A stretch of DNA of 64,000 nt. It comes from Pratylenchus scribneri. Taxonomy: Eukaryota; Nematoda; Chromadorea; Rhabditida; Pratylenchidae. Below are positions 1 through 11,612 of the stretch, piece by piece. The notes under the pieces were generated by a model. That model was not told the DNA's origin, made no database searches, and saw nothing but the letters and a program-made list of their open reading frames with translations. Position numbers and translations under genes: made by a program. Within the stretch, counting starts at the first letter, position 1; every line of letters starts with the position of its first letter. The stretch is from NCBI GenBank assembly GCA_030063045.1, contig JAQSEB010000093.1:558001-622000 (forward strand), in the 5' to 3' direction.

Positions 1-624
1 ATTACAATGCATTTTCATTGAATGTTATATTGTCAATAAAAATGAGAATCATCGGAGCTAAAGGATGGATTCCATAATTTTCGGTCCTTAATAAAAGCTC
101 ATTTCCGAATTTGTATTCTCCTCCACATTTCCGTTCCAGCCTTTTTTTATTCTACTTTAGGCGAGTCCTCTATTGGGCCAACTTGGACCCGAATTGGCAA
201 TACAATTTAGTTAGTTTTGGCCCTCTCATCCCCTCCCCCAATTTCACTCTCCCATTTTTGTTTCCCCATTGACTGAAGGGTAATTCAGCCTAAAACTTGC
301 TTAATGAAATTTGAATAGATGTGCAAAAAATGTTTTAAAAAATGCTTTAAAGATTTATCATAAATTTGTTAATAATGTTAATGTTAAAATGTCATGGATT
401 TTCAGTTCAATTTCTTCAATTTCCTTTGATATGGTCATTTATAAGGCAAATTATAAAAATTAACAAAATTGACAGAATAAAAAGTGAAAATTTTTAAAAT
501 TGACAATATATGAAAGGACAAGAAGGAAGGATGTATATTTGAATCGAAGAATGGATGGAATACTTGGTCGGTGGATGACAAAAATACATTCATTTGATAC
601 AATGACTTAGTTGTAGGATGGAAT
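1..624. other. gene-free stretch downstream of dnj-14
   Basis: No open frame of convincing composition is visible on either strand. The stretch is AT-rich with several AATAAA-like signals. The part nearest 624 is probably the 3' UTR and polyadenylation region of the reverse-strand dnj-14 gene. Nothing else was recognised. Confidence 0.4.
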
Positions 625-1747
625 TTAGACGGTTGACCCATAATTCTGCATAACAATTGTGGATTGTTGATGAGCACCTTGATTTGCTGATGCCAATGGA
701 GAATTTGGACCCGGTGGCGAATAGGGCGGAGGAGGCTCAAATCGACCGGGGCCAGGGGCCGTGGATTGTCCATCCTGAATTAAATTTAAATGAAATGTAA
801 AATTATTTTGTATTACATTCTCCGTTTCGCAAACCACGGTTATATGAGTGCTGTTGGTATATTGCTTAAAAATGATGAATTTATAAAATGTTTTATTGAA
901 ATTGATACATTTTCGGCCGTTGGTTGTGAAACCGTTGGCATTTCAGACTCATTCCGATTGATGATGAATTCATCGAAGGGCTTTATAAAAATATTCAATT
1001 AAATATTAAAAATTAATTAATTACATTGTCGCCTTCCATATCCTTTGGTTTGCATTTTCCACAGCAGAAATTGCAACAACATTGGAAGCAAAAACAGCAG
1101 CAGCAACAGCAGCCAAAACAACCACAAGTGAGAATCATAATTGAGCAGAATAACCACTAAATTTTCCTATTAATACCGAAATGCGCAATAAAATCATACT
1201 TTGACCCATGGACGTAAAATCAGATTAATTCGCTCTTCGCCAAGCTGATCAACCATCTATATTAATAAATGAAATATTATTTTATTGGATTGGAATTTAC
1301 CTTCAATCCCATGTCACCATATTGATCATAAATTTTCCGTTTTGAAGGATTCGATAAAATTGAATTCGCATAATTGATTTCTTGGAACTGAAAAAATGAA
1401 TAATTATCTTTATATTTCTAATGTTGAAGATGAAACCTTCTTATTGCATTCCGCATTGTTCTGATTCTTATCTGGATGATATCGAAGGGCCAACCGTCTA
1501 TATGCGCCTAATAAAATCAAAAATATAATTCGCTTATTTTATTATATTTTACGTTTTATGTCGTCGTCTGTTGCGTCTTTGGGTACCTCTAGCAATTCAT
1601 AAAGATTATTCCTCTTTGTCAAACTGAAAATTTGAGAAGTTAATATATTTTTAATTGAAGGAAATTATACGATTCGTTCAAAAGTCCGGAACGTCTTCGG
1701 CCACGGCCATTCGTCCTAGAATTATCATTAGTATTTTCAGAGGACAT
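625..1747 (-). CDS. dnj-14: cysteine-string protein (DNAJC5-type J-domain co-chaperone)
   Basis: Seven exons (1747-1671, 1623-1553, 1507-1437, 1387-1301, 1256-1200, 1156-1025, 774-625) join in frame into 214 residues, close to the usual length of the family. A J domain with the HPD signature (RYHPDKN) lies at about residues 30-95. It is followed by the linker GDMGLK and then a cysteine string, GCFGCCCCCCFCFQCCC, ending CCGKCKPKD. That string is palmitoylated in known family members and anchors the protein to synaptic and secretory vesicles, where it works with Hsc70 on SNARE proteins. The C-terminal exon is rich in proline, glycine and glutamine. The start at 1747 gives a short Ser/Arg N-terminus like that of known CSPs. 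The gene is divergent from ATP synthase gamma. Splice sites are inferred by eye. Confidence 0.93.
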
Positions 1748-1979
1748 TTTTAGCGATAAATTAAATTTGAATTGTGCTCTAAATAATTAATATTTTAGCT
1801 TTTTTATTAAGTCTGTTTTTGGTTTGGTTGGAATGAAATTGAGAGCACTAAAAAAGGGCCATAAAAAACGAGTCTCATTCATGAATCATCATCACCCTTA
1901 CTGTAAAAAAAAATAAAAATCATTTTTATTAAAAAAATAATTTTGGCATTATATCTTCATTATCGATTATCATTGTATC

Positions 1980-2085
1980 ATTTGTCATCTCGCGCAATTC
2001 GCAATCGGCAATTCGGAATCGCAATCGCAATTCACAACGGAAAATCGCAATTGCAATTAATTCGCCATCGCCGGATCGCCGCATA
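1980..2085. repeat. GCAATC/GCAATT-type simple repeat in a divergent promoter region
   Basis: Short units such as CGCAATT, CGCAATC and GGCAATT recur about ten times in some 100 bases between the divergent starts of dnj-14 (1747) and ATP synthase gamma (2223). It creates overlapping false ORFs on both strands. The rest of 1748-2222 is plain AT-rich DNA with no gene. It could be a simple repeat or a cluster of promoter sites. Confidence 0.5.
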
Positions 2086-2222
2086 TCGCAACTTGCACTC
2101 ACAAAATAAATATTCCCAACAACTAATTTAAAATTCCTCAATCACATGTCATATCAAAATTCATTCATAAACCCAAAAATAATTTTTACCAATGGTTTTA
2201 ATTTCCAATTTGATTTAGAAAA

Positions 2223-3414
2223 ATGCTTCGGTCAATAATAATAAATTCTGCGTTCCATCAACGACCATTATTAATTGTGCAGGATCAACAACGGGGATTC
2301 GCAACATTAAAAGACATTTCAATTCGACTCAAATCCATCAAGAATATTCAGAAGATAACAAAATCGATGAAGATGGTTTCTGCTGCAAAATTCTCAAAAG
2401 CCGAGCGCGAACTCAAAGGCGCTCGTGTTTATGGGGAAGGAGCACAAGTTTTCTTTAACAACGTACTCGGCGAACAAGAAGTTCCTATTGTTTCTGAGAC
2501 GGGCTCTGGAGGAAGCAAACGAGTGCTTATCCTAATGACCAGCGATCGAGGTTTATGTGGTTCTGTGCACACTTCAATTGCAAAGGTTAAAATAAATAAA
2601 TTGTTTTGGTCCAAAACATTCATTTTTAGATGGCAAAAAATATTTTGGCAAATAAACCTGAAGGTGTTGAATATAAACTTGTGTGCATTGGAGACAAATC
2701 AAAAGTTGGTTATTTAATGAAATTTAACAGACAATTTCATATTATAAAGGCCATAATGCAACGAATCTATGCTAAGGATTTCTTGTATACCGCCAATGAA
2801 ATTGGACGCACGCCGCCGACTTTCCAAGATGCATCCATTGCCGGTAAAAATTTAAACTGAATAATATTTTCAATATAATTTAATTCCAGCTAATGCCATT
2901 CTATCATCTGGCTATGAATTCGATGGAGTAAGAAGTTGCTTGAATTTATTAAATAAAATTATCATCACAGGGTGAAATACTTTACAATCGTTTCAAAACG
3001 GTTGTGTCTTTTGAGACAAAACGTTTGCCTGTTCTGTCTCTCGAAGCAATTCGTGGCTTTTCCAATCTTCACATTTATGACTCTATTGATGATGATGTAC
3101 TCAAAAGGTGAGTCCAAATTTCCTGGTTAAATTATATCTACTTTGGATTTATTAAAGCTATGTCGAATATTCATTGGCCCAGCTGATCTATTATGCAATG
3201 AAGGAAAGTGCCACCAGTGAGCAATCCTCAAGAATGACAGCAATGGATGGGGCAAGCAAAAATGCCGGTAATTAATTGCATTAAAATACTTTTCTTATAA
3301 ACATAATATTTAGGAGAAATTATTGACAAATTGACACTTCAATTCAATCGAACCCGCCAAGCTGTGATCACCCGGGAGCTCATTGAAATTATTTCCGGAG
3401 CAGCTGCGGTTTAA
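2223..3414 (+). CDS. ATP5F1C: mitochondrial ATP synthase F1 subunit gamma
   Basis: Seven exons (2223-2585, 2630-2704, 2750-2843, 2890-2927, 2971-3107, 3158-3267, 3314-3414) give about 305 residues, matching the mitochondrial gamma subunit. The first ~25 residues are basic and hydroxylated, as in a mitochondrial presequence. The N-terminal helix [20 protein letters not shown] and the motif [10 protein letters not shown] are diagnostic. The C-terminal helix [15 protein letters not shown] is the other half of the rotating coiled coil inside the F1 hexamer. Intron 2 (2705-2749) is 45 bases and has no stop, so it could be read through. I treat it as an intron because removing it restores the conserved spacing before the RPPTF-like motif (TPPTFQDAS). 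Confidence 0.95.
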
Positions 3415-4546
3415 TTGCTGAAGAGATGGAAATGAAATAGAAAACGAAATCAGGATGATTAATTAAATCGACAATATGTTTTAAAATAGGAATGTTGTTT
3501 ATGAATAAATTTGCAATTAAAATAGAAATATTCAAATTATGTCAATAAATTCATTTTATATTTTTTTTTTTAATTAATTTTTCCATTTTATTCAGTATAA
3601 TAATCAATTTTGCTTAATACTACGAAGAAGAGCTCTTGCCTTGCCATTGCCATGTAAGTATAAAGTATTTAAAAAAGAATTTTAAAAAAAAAATTAAATT
3701 TAGGATTTAAATTACCATGTGATTAGCTTATTTTAAAAAAGTTGAGCCTCCAAATCCGTTAATAAGAACTACCTATTAAATTCAAACATTTAGAAATTAA
3801 TCACATCCATTCCCTATCCTTACATCTTATGTCCTATCCTTACTTTTATACTTGAATACAATGAAATGAATTACATCCATTTATAAAGTAATTTGTGAGA
3901 GACTCCCATTATTTGGTACACAACGTAAATCGTTTTTCATTGCCTCTTTCCATCTTCCCATCCATATTTTGGGCGAATGATCGATCATCTGTCGGTCGTT
4001 GCCCATTCACACGCTCCCTCCATCACTATTCACTACCCAACCCACTTATTTTCTCCCATCTCATTCAGATAAAACACTCAACAAATAACCACATTTGAAT
4101 AATAAAAAGGATAAAATAAATCAATGAGACAGAAAAATTCACAAGAATATTAGAATTCGATTTAATTAGGAAGGAAGAATTATTTTTACACACTTCCAAA
4201 AATCATAACTCATAAAAGAATTTAAGAAATTAATAAAATTTTGATGTAAAAGGATAATCAAACAGACATTTTTATTAGTCCCATATTCTCTCCATATTAT
4301 TTACCAACCAAATAATCAAATATGTCAAACAAACTTTCCCTTAGTATCTTACGACTAAAATGATTTATTCAGCTGCCTGTCTATCATCATATTTCCGTTA
4401 GGGCTCAATAAATTATTTTGAATTAAAATTCAGGCAAAAAGACCACATGGGAAAATCAATTATATTCAAATAAATTAATATGTAAATCATTTAATATTTT
4501 CCAACATTTTTTAGATTCCACAAAAAGTTCAAAGAATTGTCGAGAA
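3415..4546. other. intergenic, no gene seen
   Basis: AT-rich DNA between ATP synthase gamma and ELL. The phrase CCTATCCTTAC occurs twice near 3810-3845. The only frame of note (3895-4098) has ordinary non-coding composition and no recognisable motif. The last ~100 bases before 4547 should contain the ELL 5' UTR or a trans-splice site. Confidence 0.35.
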
Positions 4547-6188
4547 ATGTTCAAGCAAAATTTACAACAACAATCATCCAATTCGGGCTCATCAAATGGT
4601 CATATGGGCGATTCTGATGCACCAAAATATGATGTCTATGAACTTGGGAATGAGGATGATTCGATGCAAACCAAATTATTGCTTAAATTGACTGATGAAT
4701 GCACTGCGGCAATAAAAAATGCAATTAAATCGAAATCAAAAATTCAAATGAATATTGTGGATGGAGTGAGTTAAAATTATTCAAAATTAATTAATAATAA
4801 TTTAATTAGAATGCTGCAATTGAAATTCATGATTCTGATGGAAATCTATTAAAATTCAAATGTTCATCGCAAAATCAACCGGCAACTGATGTTGTTTATT
4901 ACCAGAAGGGAAAGATGTACAAAAATATTGGGTTGACTTCAACAGTGAAACTTCAGGTTTAAAATTATTTTTTTATATCAATTAATAAATAATATTAAAG
5001 GTGCAAGCAACGGATAAAACATTTGCCGAAATGAAGGAGAAAACTCAAAAATTGGTTGAGGTAAACCGAAACATTTAATTTTTGCATTGAAATTTATTTA
5101 ATTTTATTCTTAGGCTGAACAACAGAAAAAAGCGAAAGACATGCCCAAAATGCCAAAATCGGTCAAAGCGCACAAACATTCACAGAATAGCGCGAAAAGT
5201 TCAACTCTGACAACGGCAAATATTATATCAAAGATTTCGTCGTCGAATGCATCAAAACGGAGTCATCGAAGTACAATACTACCAGCAACAGCAAATATGC
5301 CAGTGAAGAAGCAAAAGCAGGATATTGAAATGCCGAAGTCGAAAGCAAAAATTGATACGCCAGAAAATTCGAAGATTTTGAAAAAAATGGAAGAAGGAGA
5401 GAAGAAAAGGGCAACTTCAGCAAAGGCCACTCCGGATGCCAATAAGGTAGAAGAAAATTAAAAATACTTAAATAAATTGTTTTTGTATTTAAGCAATATT
5501 CGAAAGAAAAGCCTTCTTCGACCGTCAAAAAGGATCTATTCAATATTCCAAAGCACAAACATCTTCAACGGGCTCCGTCAATTTCGCCTGCTTCAACTGA
5601 AATTTCTACACCAAAAACAATTTCACCTCCAACCATGGCATGCCCTCCTTCAATTGATAACAATATCCAAATGGACGAAGACATGGCTCATGATGTTGAC
5701 CAAGAAGACGAACAAATTCCGTATATAGGCTCAATGACATTAGCTGTTGAACCATCATGCGATTGGAGGCTTCAATTTGGCAAAATTAGCAATGAAGATG
5801 AAGCAAGACGATATTATGAATGCTTTAAGGTAGACAAAATTTATTATATTTTTATTTAATTTGTTTAAAATTTTTAGTCTGAATATCCGGAATATCATCA
5901 ATGCTATGAGGAGATGGAAAAAGTGGCCGAAGAATTTCGCAAACTTCAAGTGGAATTGAAAAAGGCAAAAAATGAAGTGGAACGTCTCAAGGTTGAAAGC
6001 ATTTTACTAAATAATTTTCAAATATTGGATAAATTAAGATCGAGGAGGAAGTCCGAACAAAGTTTGCAATGTATCACAGGGATCAAGAATTCTTGCGAAA
6101 GAGACAAATTCATCATGATTTGCGGATGAAATTGGATGTGGTTAAACAAGCATTACATGAATGGTCAAAGCAGCAACAAAAACAATGA
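4547..6188 (+). CDS. ell-1: RNA polymerase II elongation factor ELL homologue
   Basis: Seven phase-0 exons (4547-4765, 4810-4956, 5001-5060, 5114-5446, 5494-5829, 5878-5991, 6039-6188) give 452 residues. The N-terminal ~140 residues resemble the ELL domain (YDVYELGNED, LLLKLTDECTAAIKNAI, then a segment like VQATDKTFAEMKEKTQKLVE). A basic, Ser/Lys/Pro-rich low-complexity middle follows, with an acidic patch near residue 330. The C-terminal ~110 residues form the occludin/ELL domain: DEARRYYECFKSEYPEYHQC then a long predicted coiled coil. In known systems ELL suppresses Pol II pausing within the super elongation complex. The start is the first in-frame ATG, and an exon further upstream cannot be excluded. 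SPT5, another elongation factor, lies at 32161-36705. Confidence 0.88.
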
Positions 6189-6807
6189 GGAAAAATGGAT
6201 GCTGCTGCAATGTTTTTTGATATTTGTTCGTTTTCGTTCACTTAATTCCAAATGGATATTAACTACTTTAAATCCTATTTCTTATTCAATTATATTTCAT
6301 TTATCATCATGATCTTCCTTTTCTTATTTAAATTTAGTCTATATAGCAGCATATTGCATATATACCCCCTATATTAATTCCCAAAAAAACAAATTTGTTG
6401 TCAAAAATCAAATAGCCTTATTCTTCTTCAATGTGTTAAATATGTCATGTTGTTTCTCTCCTTGAATTCATCCATTTTCTCTGGTCTAATTTTACGTGTA
6501 TTTTCAAAATTGAGAGCGAGGTATTGAATGTTTTTTTTCATGTAATTTTTTGATAAAATGCTATCCTTATTTTAATTAAATGAAAATAATTATTGCCGTT
6601 ATTATCGGCTTATTATTAAATGGTATTTTTTGGAAAACTTTCAAAGGTCAATGGAATTCATTTGCCTTCCTTTTTATTTACTTTAGGCCAGCCAAATCCA
6701 AATACTCTAACCAAATAGAAAAAACAATATCTATTTTCTCATACTGCTTTTTCCTTTGAACATATAAAAATTTCAATTTTCAACATTTTAAGATTGAAAA
6801 TATAAAA
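6189..6807. other. intergenic, no gene seen
   Basis: AT-rich spacer holding the presumed 3' end of ELL and the 5' end of the TPR gene. No coding frame, RNA gene or repeat was recognised. Confidence 0.35.
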
Positions 6808-7880
6808 ATGAATACTCGAAATCTAAGCGAGCAAGAAATTGCTAGTATGCTGTCAAATTTGGAAGAGGCCCATAAATTTAATGAGGAAGCCAAAAAGGCA
6901 TATACTGCGCAAAATTATCGGTATATTAGTACATCTAATTTTTATTTAATAAAATAATAATTTTAGTGTTGCAACGCATAATTATCATCGTTGCCTTCTC
7001 TATGCAAAAGCTGTGGTCCAACTCACCACAATGGATTTACGCGAGATGGCCCGTGCCCAATTATCGCAAAAACCGGACCAACAACAAAATAATGAAAAGG
7101 AAAATTGTAAGGCTACTGACAATCCAGAACCACCAGCTAATGATTTGGCTGTTACTGTTAAAGAAGGAGACCAAAGTTTATACATAATATCTAATATGTT
7201 AATATTTCAATAATACCAAGGTACTTCAACCTCTCGTAATCGTTTGGATTCGACGACCCGCGGTCAAGAAATTGGCAATGAGGCGAAGGAACTTTTGACA
7301 AAATGCTACAATAATCTTGCTGCCTGCTTATTGGCCCGTGATTCAAATTCAAAGGAAGATTACATGAGAGCCGTCTTCTATTGTGACAATGTAAAATTGA
7401 TTTGCCAAAAAATGAAAATTAAATTAATATTCAGGTTTTGAGAGAGGAACCAAACAATGAAAAGGCAATTTTCCGTAAAGGAGTTAGTAGAAAGAAAATG
7501 GAAATTGCATTAATTATTGATTTTAAGACTGCACTGATGAAAGCCCAAAAGTGGGAAAAGGCCATTGAACAATTTGCATTGTGCAAAAATAGTTTGTTAA
7601 TTAAATTAAAATAATTTATAATTAAAAAATGCAGATGCACAAGCAAAACAATACACAATTGAATGCGAACATTCAATTGAGGAGGACCGAAGACGCCGTG
7701 ATGCCGAAATTCGAGCCAATTTTGCTAAGGCCCGAGCTGCGGTTTGTAAAAAATTAAATATGAGAAATGGAATTTTGAACATTTTAGGAAGAAGCCCAAC
7801 AAGCGGCACAGGACCATGCGAATAATGGAAACAACGGAAATCCTCCGCCAACCATGAATGGACATGTTCAGCATCAATGA
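6808..7880 (+). CDS. TTC9-like tetratricopeptide repeat protein
   Basis: Seven exons (6808-6920, 6967-7175, 7221-7390, 7435-7482, 7528-7591, 7635-7741, 7788-7880) join in frame into 267 residues. Residues ~15-50 form a first TPR-like pair (EEAHKFNEEAKKAYTAQNYR). An acidic, glutamine-rich linker follows. Then comes the motif CYNNLAACLLARD, which is the signature of the TTC9 and FKBP-type TPR family, and a further TPR (VLREEPNNEKAIFRKGTALM). The tail is charged and ends in an Asn/Gly/Pro/His-rich segment. TTC9 proteins are putative TPR adaptors, some reported to bind Hsp90 or actin regulators; no enzymatic role is visible. A TPR co-chaperone of another subfamily is the alternative. Confidence 0.75.
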
Positions 7881-8844
7881 ATGAATGAATTGATTTTGCG
7901 CCTTAAAACCGAACCCATCCTCTAAACCGACTAGTTAAATTTGATAGTAACCGAAGCAGACCATTCATATTTATTCTCAAATCAAATTATACATTTTGAC
8001 TTAAACTTGTTTGCTTTATCAAATTCACATAAATTCCATATAAACATACATTCATTCAAATTTGACCACATAATCCTCTACTATATATTTTCATCATTGA
8101 ATTGTTTTTTGAGCTTTTATAAATAAATAAATTTTTTGCAAAAGTACTTATTCTGGTAGGAATGAAACATTTTGATGGTTTATTTAGAGGTGTCACAAAT
8201 TATGATTGATAATGACATTGGCATAAATTTAGGAATGGGTTTTTCTTCTTGTTCACAGCTCCAATTCATCTTTTACACTTTTCCTTATTATCAATTCGCC
8301 CAAAAGTGAGAATTTTTGTGATGAATTGCTCCATTTTCGATTGTTCAGTATAAAAAAATTTGCTAGAAATTTTTTTCATTGTTTTCGAGGCTCAATGGCA
8401 TTTTGGTTTGGAATGACCCTTTTGAAAGGAAATTGGGTTTGAAAGTGAGAAGAGCCCCTCTTTTCCCTTTTAGGAAGGGCAGACAATTAATTTTCAATCC
8501 CTGCGCCAATTCGCGCCTTTTACTCTTTCGGCTAATAAGAAAGAAAGGAGAGCGGAAGACTTGTTTCAGGATGCCCACAAAAAAGTGAAAATTTCGGCGA
8601 TATCAATGTCATGGGCGGGAGAAGAACGGAATGGAATGAATGGATGGATGGGTGGAAAAGATACGCATCTGAATGAAGCAGCTGCCCCTCTGGGATAGCT
8701 GTGATGGGTATAAAATTGAGGGGAAGGGGCGAATTGGTGAATAAACCCAATCCAAGCTTGATTGCCCAAGGCGAGCCCATTTCAGTCAATCAAGAGAATA
8801 ACTAACAAAAATTAAAAGAAGCGGCTAATTCTTGTCAGCAAAGA
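7881..8844. other. intergenic region with cuticlin promoter
   Basis: The first part is the TPR gene's 3' UTR. From about 8380 both strands have long open frames of ordinary composition that I consider chance. The stretch nearest 8845 contains a TATA box, listed separately. Confidence 0.35.
8709..8715 (+). promoter_or_regulatory. TATA box of cuticlin gene A
   Basis: TATAAAA lies 130 bases before the cuticlin A start codon, next to GATA-like sites (GATAC, GGATAGC). A clear TATA box fits a strongly and periodically expressed cuticle gene. The assignment is by position only. Confidence 0.5.
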
Positions 8845-10222
8845 ATGTTTCGATTGTTGATTGTCAGTGCCATTCTTGCGGTGATTGGCCATCAACAAGT
8901 TTGGGCAGTACCCGTGGACAACGGCGTGGAAGGAGAGCCAGAAATAGAATGCGGACCAACTTCGATTACAGTGAATTTCAACACGCGCAATCCATTCGAA
9001 GGGCATGTCTACGTGAAGGGCCTATTTGACCAGGCCGGATGCCGTTCCGATGAACATGGACGGCAGGTGGCCGGCATCGAATTGCCCTTCGATTCTTGCA
9101 ATGTTGCCCGCACCCGTTCATTGAATCCCAAAGGTGTATTCGTCTCGACCACCGTTGTCATCTCCTTCCATCCACAATTCGTCACCAAGGTGGATCGAGC
9201 CTACAGAGTCCAATGCTTCTACATGGAGGCCGACAAGACCGTTTCGGCACAGCTTGAGGTGTCCGAAATTACTACCCAATTCCAAACCCAAGTGGTGCCT
9301 ATGCCAGTTTGCAAATACGAGGTTGGTTGAAATGGACACTAATTTTAACAATAAATGCTGAAAATAATTACCAATTTTGCAGATTCTGGAAGGAGGCCCA
9401 ACTGGACAACCAATCCAATTCGCCACAATCGGCCAACAAGTCTACCACAAATGGACTTGTGATTCGGAGACGGTCGACACATTCTGCGCTGTTGTTCATA
9501 GCTGCGTGGTCGACGATGGAAATGGCGACACTGTGCAAATTCTGAATGAGGAAGGATGCGCTTTGGACAAATTCTTGCTCAACAATTTGGAATATCCAAC
9601 GGATCTGTCCGCTGGTCAAGAAGCTCACGTCTACAAATACGCCGACCGTTCCCAACTCTTCTACCAATGTCAAATCAGCATCACCATCAAGGAACCCAAC
9701 AGTGAATGTCCCCGTCCCAAATGCGCGGAGCCCACCGGCTTCAACGCGGTCAAGGTCGGTGCCGGTGCCGCCCCAGCTGCTGCTGCACCCGCCCCGGCCG
9801 CAGCAGCCCCAGCCCCAGCTGCCGGTGGACGCCGTCCTGCTGCTGCTGCTTTGGCCCAACTTCGTCTTCTCCGAAAACGCCGTGCCGCTTCTGGCGAACA
9901 AGTCCTCGATGTTCGCACTGAATTCAATGCTCTCGACATTTCCGATAAGGTGATTTTTATTATTTGTCTTTTTTTTTTCCTTAATTTCCCATTTACCAAA
10001 TCTAAGTCCTTCAACTTGCCCGCCCATCTTCGCCATAATCACCAATTAAATGGTGCCAGCCTTTCCCTTGAGCCCCAACGTACTTTTGTCTACCAAAATG
10101 CTCAACAAGTTTGCATGTCTTCATTTGGCCTTTTCCTCTTTGTCGCCATGGGAATTGCAATGGTTGCAGCCATTGTGGTCATCGCAATGTGCGTGATCCG
10201 CCCGCAGGGCAAGGAATTCTGA
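8845..10222 (+). CDS. cut-1: cuticlin A, ZP-domain cuticle protein (CUT-1 type)
   Basis: Three exons (8845-9321, 9383-9949, 10007-10222) give 419 residues. Residues 1-20 are a signal peptide. The ZP domain starts near IECGPTSITVNFNTRNPFEG and carries the regularly spaced cysteines of nematode cuticlins (YKVQC-like YRVQCFYMEADK; CKYEILEGGP; HKWTCDS; GCALDKFLL; FYQCQI). An Ala/Pro/Gly-rich stretch follows, then a furin-like site (LLRKRRAA) and a C-terminal membrane helix (VCMSSFGLFLFVAMGIAMV). Cuticlins are secreted by epidermis, cleaved and polymerised into insoluble cuticle structures such as alae. Residues after the signal peptide to the end of exon 2 are identical to cuticlin B at 11613-12967. 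The signal peptide, intron 2 and exon 3 differ. Confidence 0.95.
8903..9949 (+). repeat. inverted repeat arm 1 (cuticlin A exons 1-2 with intron 1)
   Basis: This 1,047-base arm is almost identical to the reverse complement of 11869-12915, with no length difference, and includes the 61-base intron. I count about six base differences by eye, and none changes an amino acid. Similarity starts at GGGCAGTACCCGTGG inside the signal peptide region and stops at the exon 2 donor site. Confidence 0.92.
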
Positions 10223-11612
10223 GAAGAATACGAAATCCGAAGGAACGTGAATTCCGTCCATCCTAATTTATTCAACAATCCTTCCCTTCATACCATCCTT
10301 TTTCGTTCCCTCTGTGAACAAAACTGTCAACCACTTCCTAATTTATTGTAATGACAAAATGTTGAAATAAAACAATGAGCAAAAGATTCGAATTTGGCTC
10401 CCAATTAAAATTCCAGTACTCATTGTGAAATTATCCTTGGAAATTAATGAGAAAGGTTGGGTGAAACAAAATGATGGTTATGCTCTATAATAAAAGGGTG
10501 GTATTTAATTGTCGATAAAAATTATAACAGTTTACTGGTTTGTCTTAGACTTCCAAAACTTATTCCAATCGATAGATCTCGACGAGACATGATGATAATG
10601 ATTAGGCTTAGATAAAGCTAATGTTAAAGTCATCTAGGACCAAAAACAAAATCGATTCAAATGTTTTAATACCCCTTAATTTTGACTAAATGTCGATGCG
10701 CCTTGAGAAGCTCTAACCATTTTGATATATGGTTTGAGGTCAAATCATTTATTAATCCTTGCAATCTTTTCACAAATTAAAAAAATTCAAGAGCTAATAG
10801 CAATTAAGTTAAGATGAAAGTCCTCCATTTTTCAATCATTTTCATTGTTATCCAATATGCAAATTAAATGAGTTTGTTCCATAAATGGGCAGATTCCCTT
10901 TTTATTTTGATAAATTTTCTACATATCAACAAATTGAGATGTTCGCGATCACACCAAATTAGAGCCACTTAATTTATATTTTTTTTAATTAAGCTGTTAA
11001 GCGGATTAATCCCTTTTTTTGCTTCAAATCCTCTAAAATCCATTCAACCCTTTAAAAACTTATTAATAAAAAGAATTATCCCACAATTGCGGATGCAACA
11101 AGATAAAGGGGAAGAGAGGATTATCGCTTAATTCTTGATTTGTCGCTGATAATGATAAAGATAATGACCCTCTTCCTCGATTATCCCAACGAAAATGCTA
11201 ACGGCACATTCACTATTCTCGGATCGCTGCCTTTCATTATTCATTCCCTTTCATCTTAAACCCCTTTCCCCGCAGAAGATAATTTTTCTGTCCGCAATTT
11301 CTGCTTTTCTTAGAACCAGTTTATCAAAGGAAAGTCATATTTATTCCATTCGCCATTCCCCACAACCGTATTATTTCTACAGTATTCCATTTGAGAGTGA
11401 ATTTATTAAATTGATATGAAAATGTATTTCTGCAAATTTACAGCAGAAAATGGAAAAAAAGTCAACAAAATGGCCAAAATTGGGGTGTAATTCTGGGGAT
11501 AAAAGCATGGGAAGGAACATTGGAAAGAGAGATTTTTAGGGGAAAAAGCATTTATGAAATAAATAAAAATGAAAAAAAAAAACATCCAGAGGGCAAAATA
11601 ATATTATCCTTT
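10223..11612. other. region between the convergent cuticlins
   Basis: Contains the 3' ends of both cuticlin genes, which read towards each other, with AATAAA signals near 10368 (+) and within 11565-11580. No gene is seen. A cluster of GATAA/TTATC motifs at 11076-11185 is listed separately. Confidence 0.5.
11076..11185. promoter_or_regulatory. cluster of GATA motifs between cuticlin genes
   Basis: Seven GATAA/TTATC pentamers occur in about 110 bases (TTATC at 11076, 11121 and 11181; GATAA at 11102, 11148, 11154 and 11160). GATA factors of the ELT-1/ELT-3 type drive epidermal and cuticle genes in nematodes, so this could be a shared enhancer. In AT-rich DNA such pentamers are common, so the call rests on density alone. 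Confidence 0.35.

Noticed and set aside
8363..8789. Overlapping frames on both strands upstream of cuticlin A
   Set aside because: The composition is non-coding, the region contains the cuticlin TATA box, and frames occur on both strands at once.
9368..10045. 225-codon reverse frame across cuticlin A, and its 177-codon counterpart in cuticlin B
   Set aside because: They are antisense shadows of the GC-rich Ala/Pro-coding exon 2. They exist in both copies only because the DNA is duplicated.
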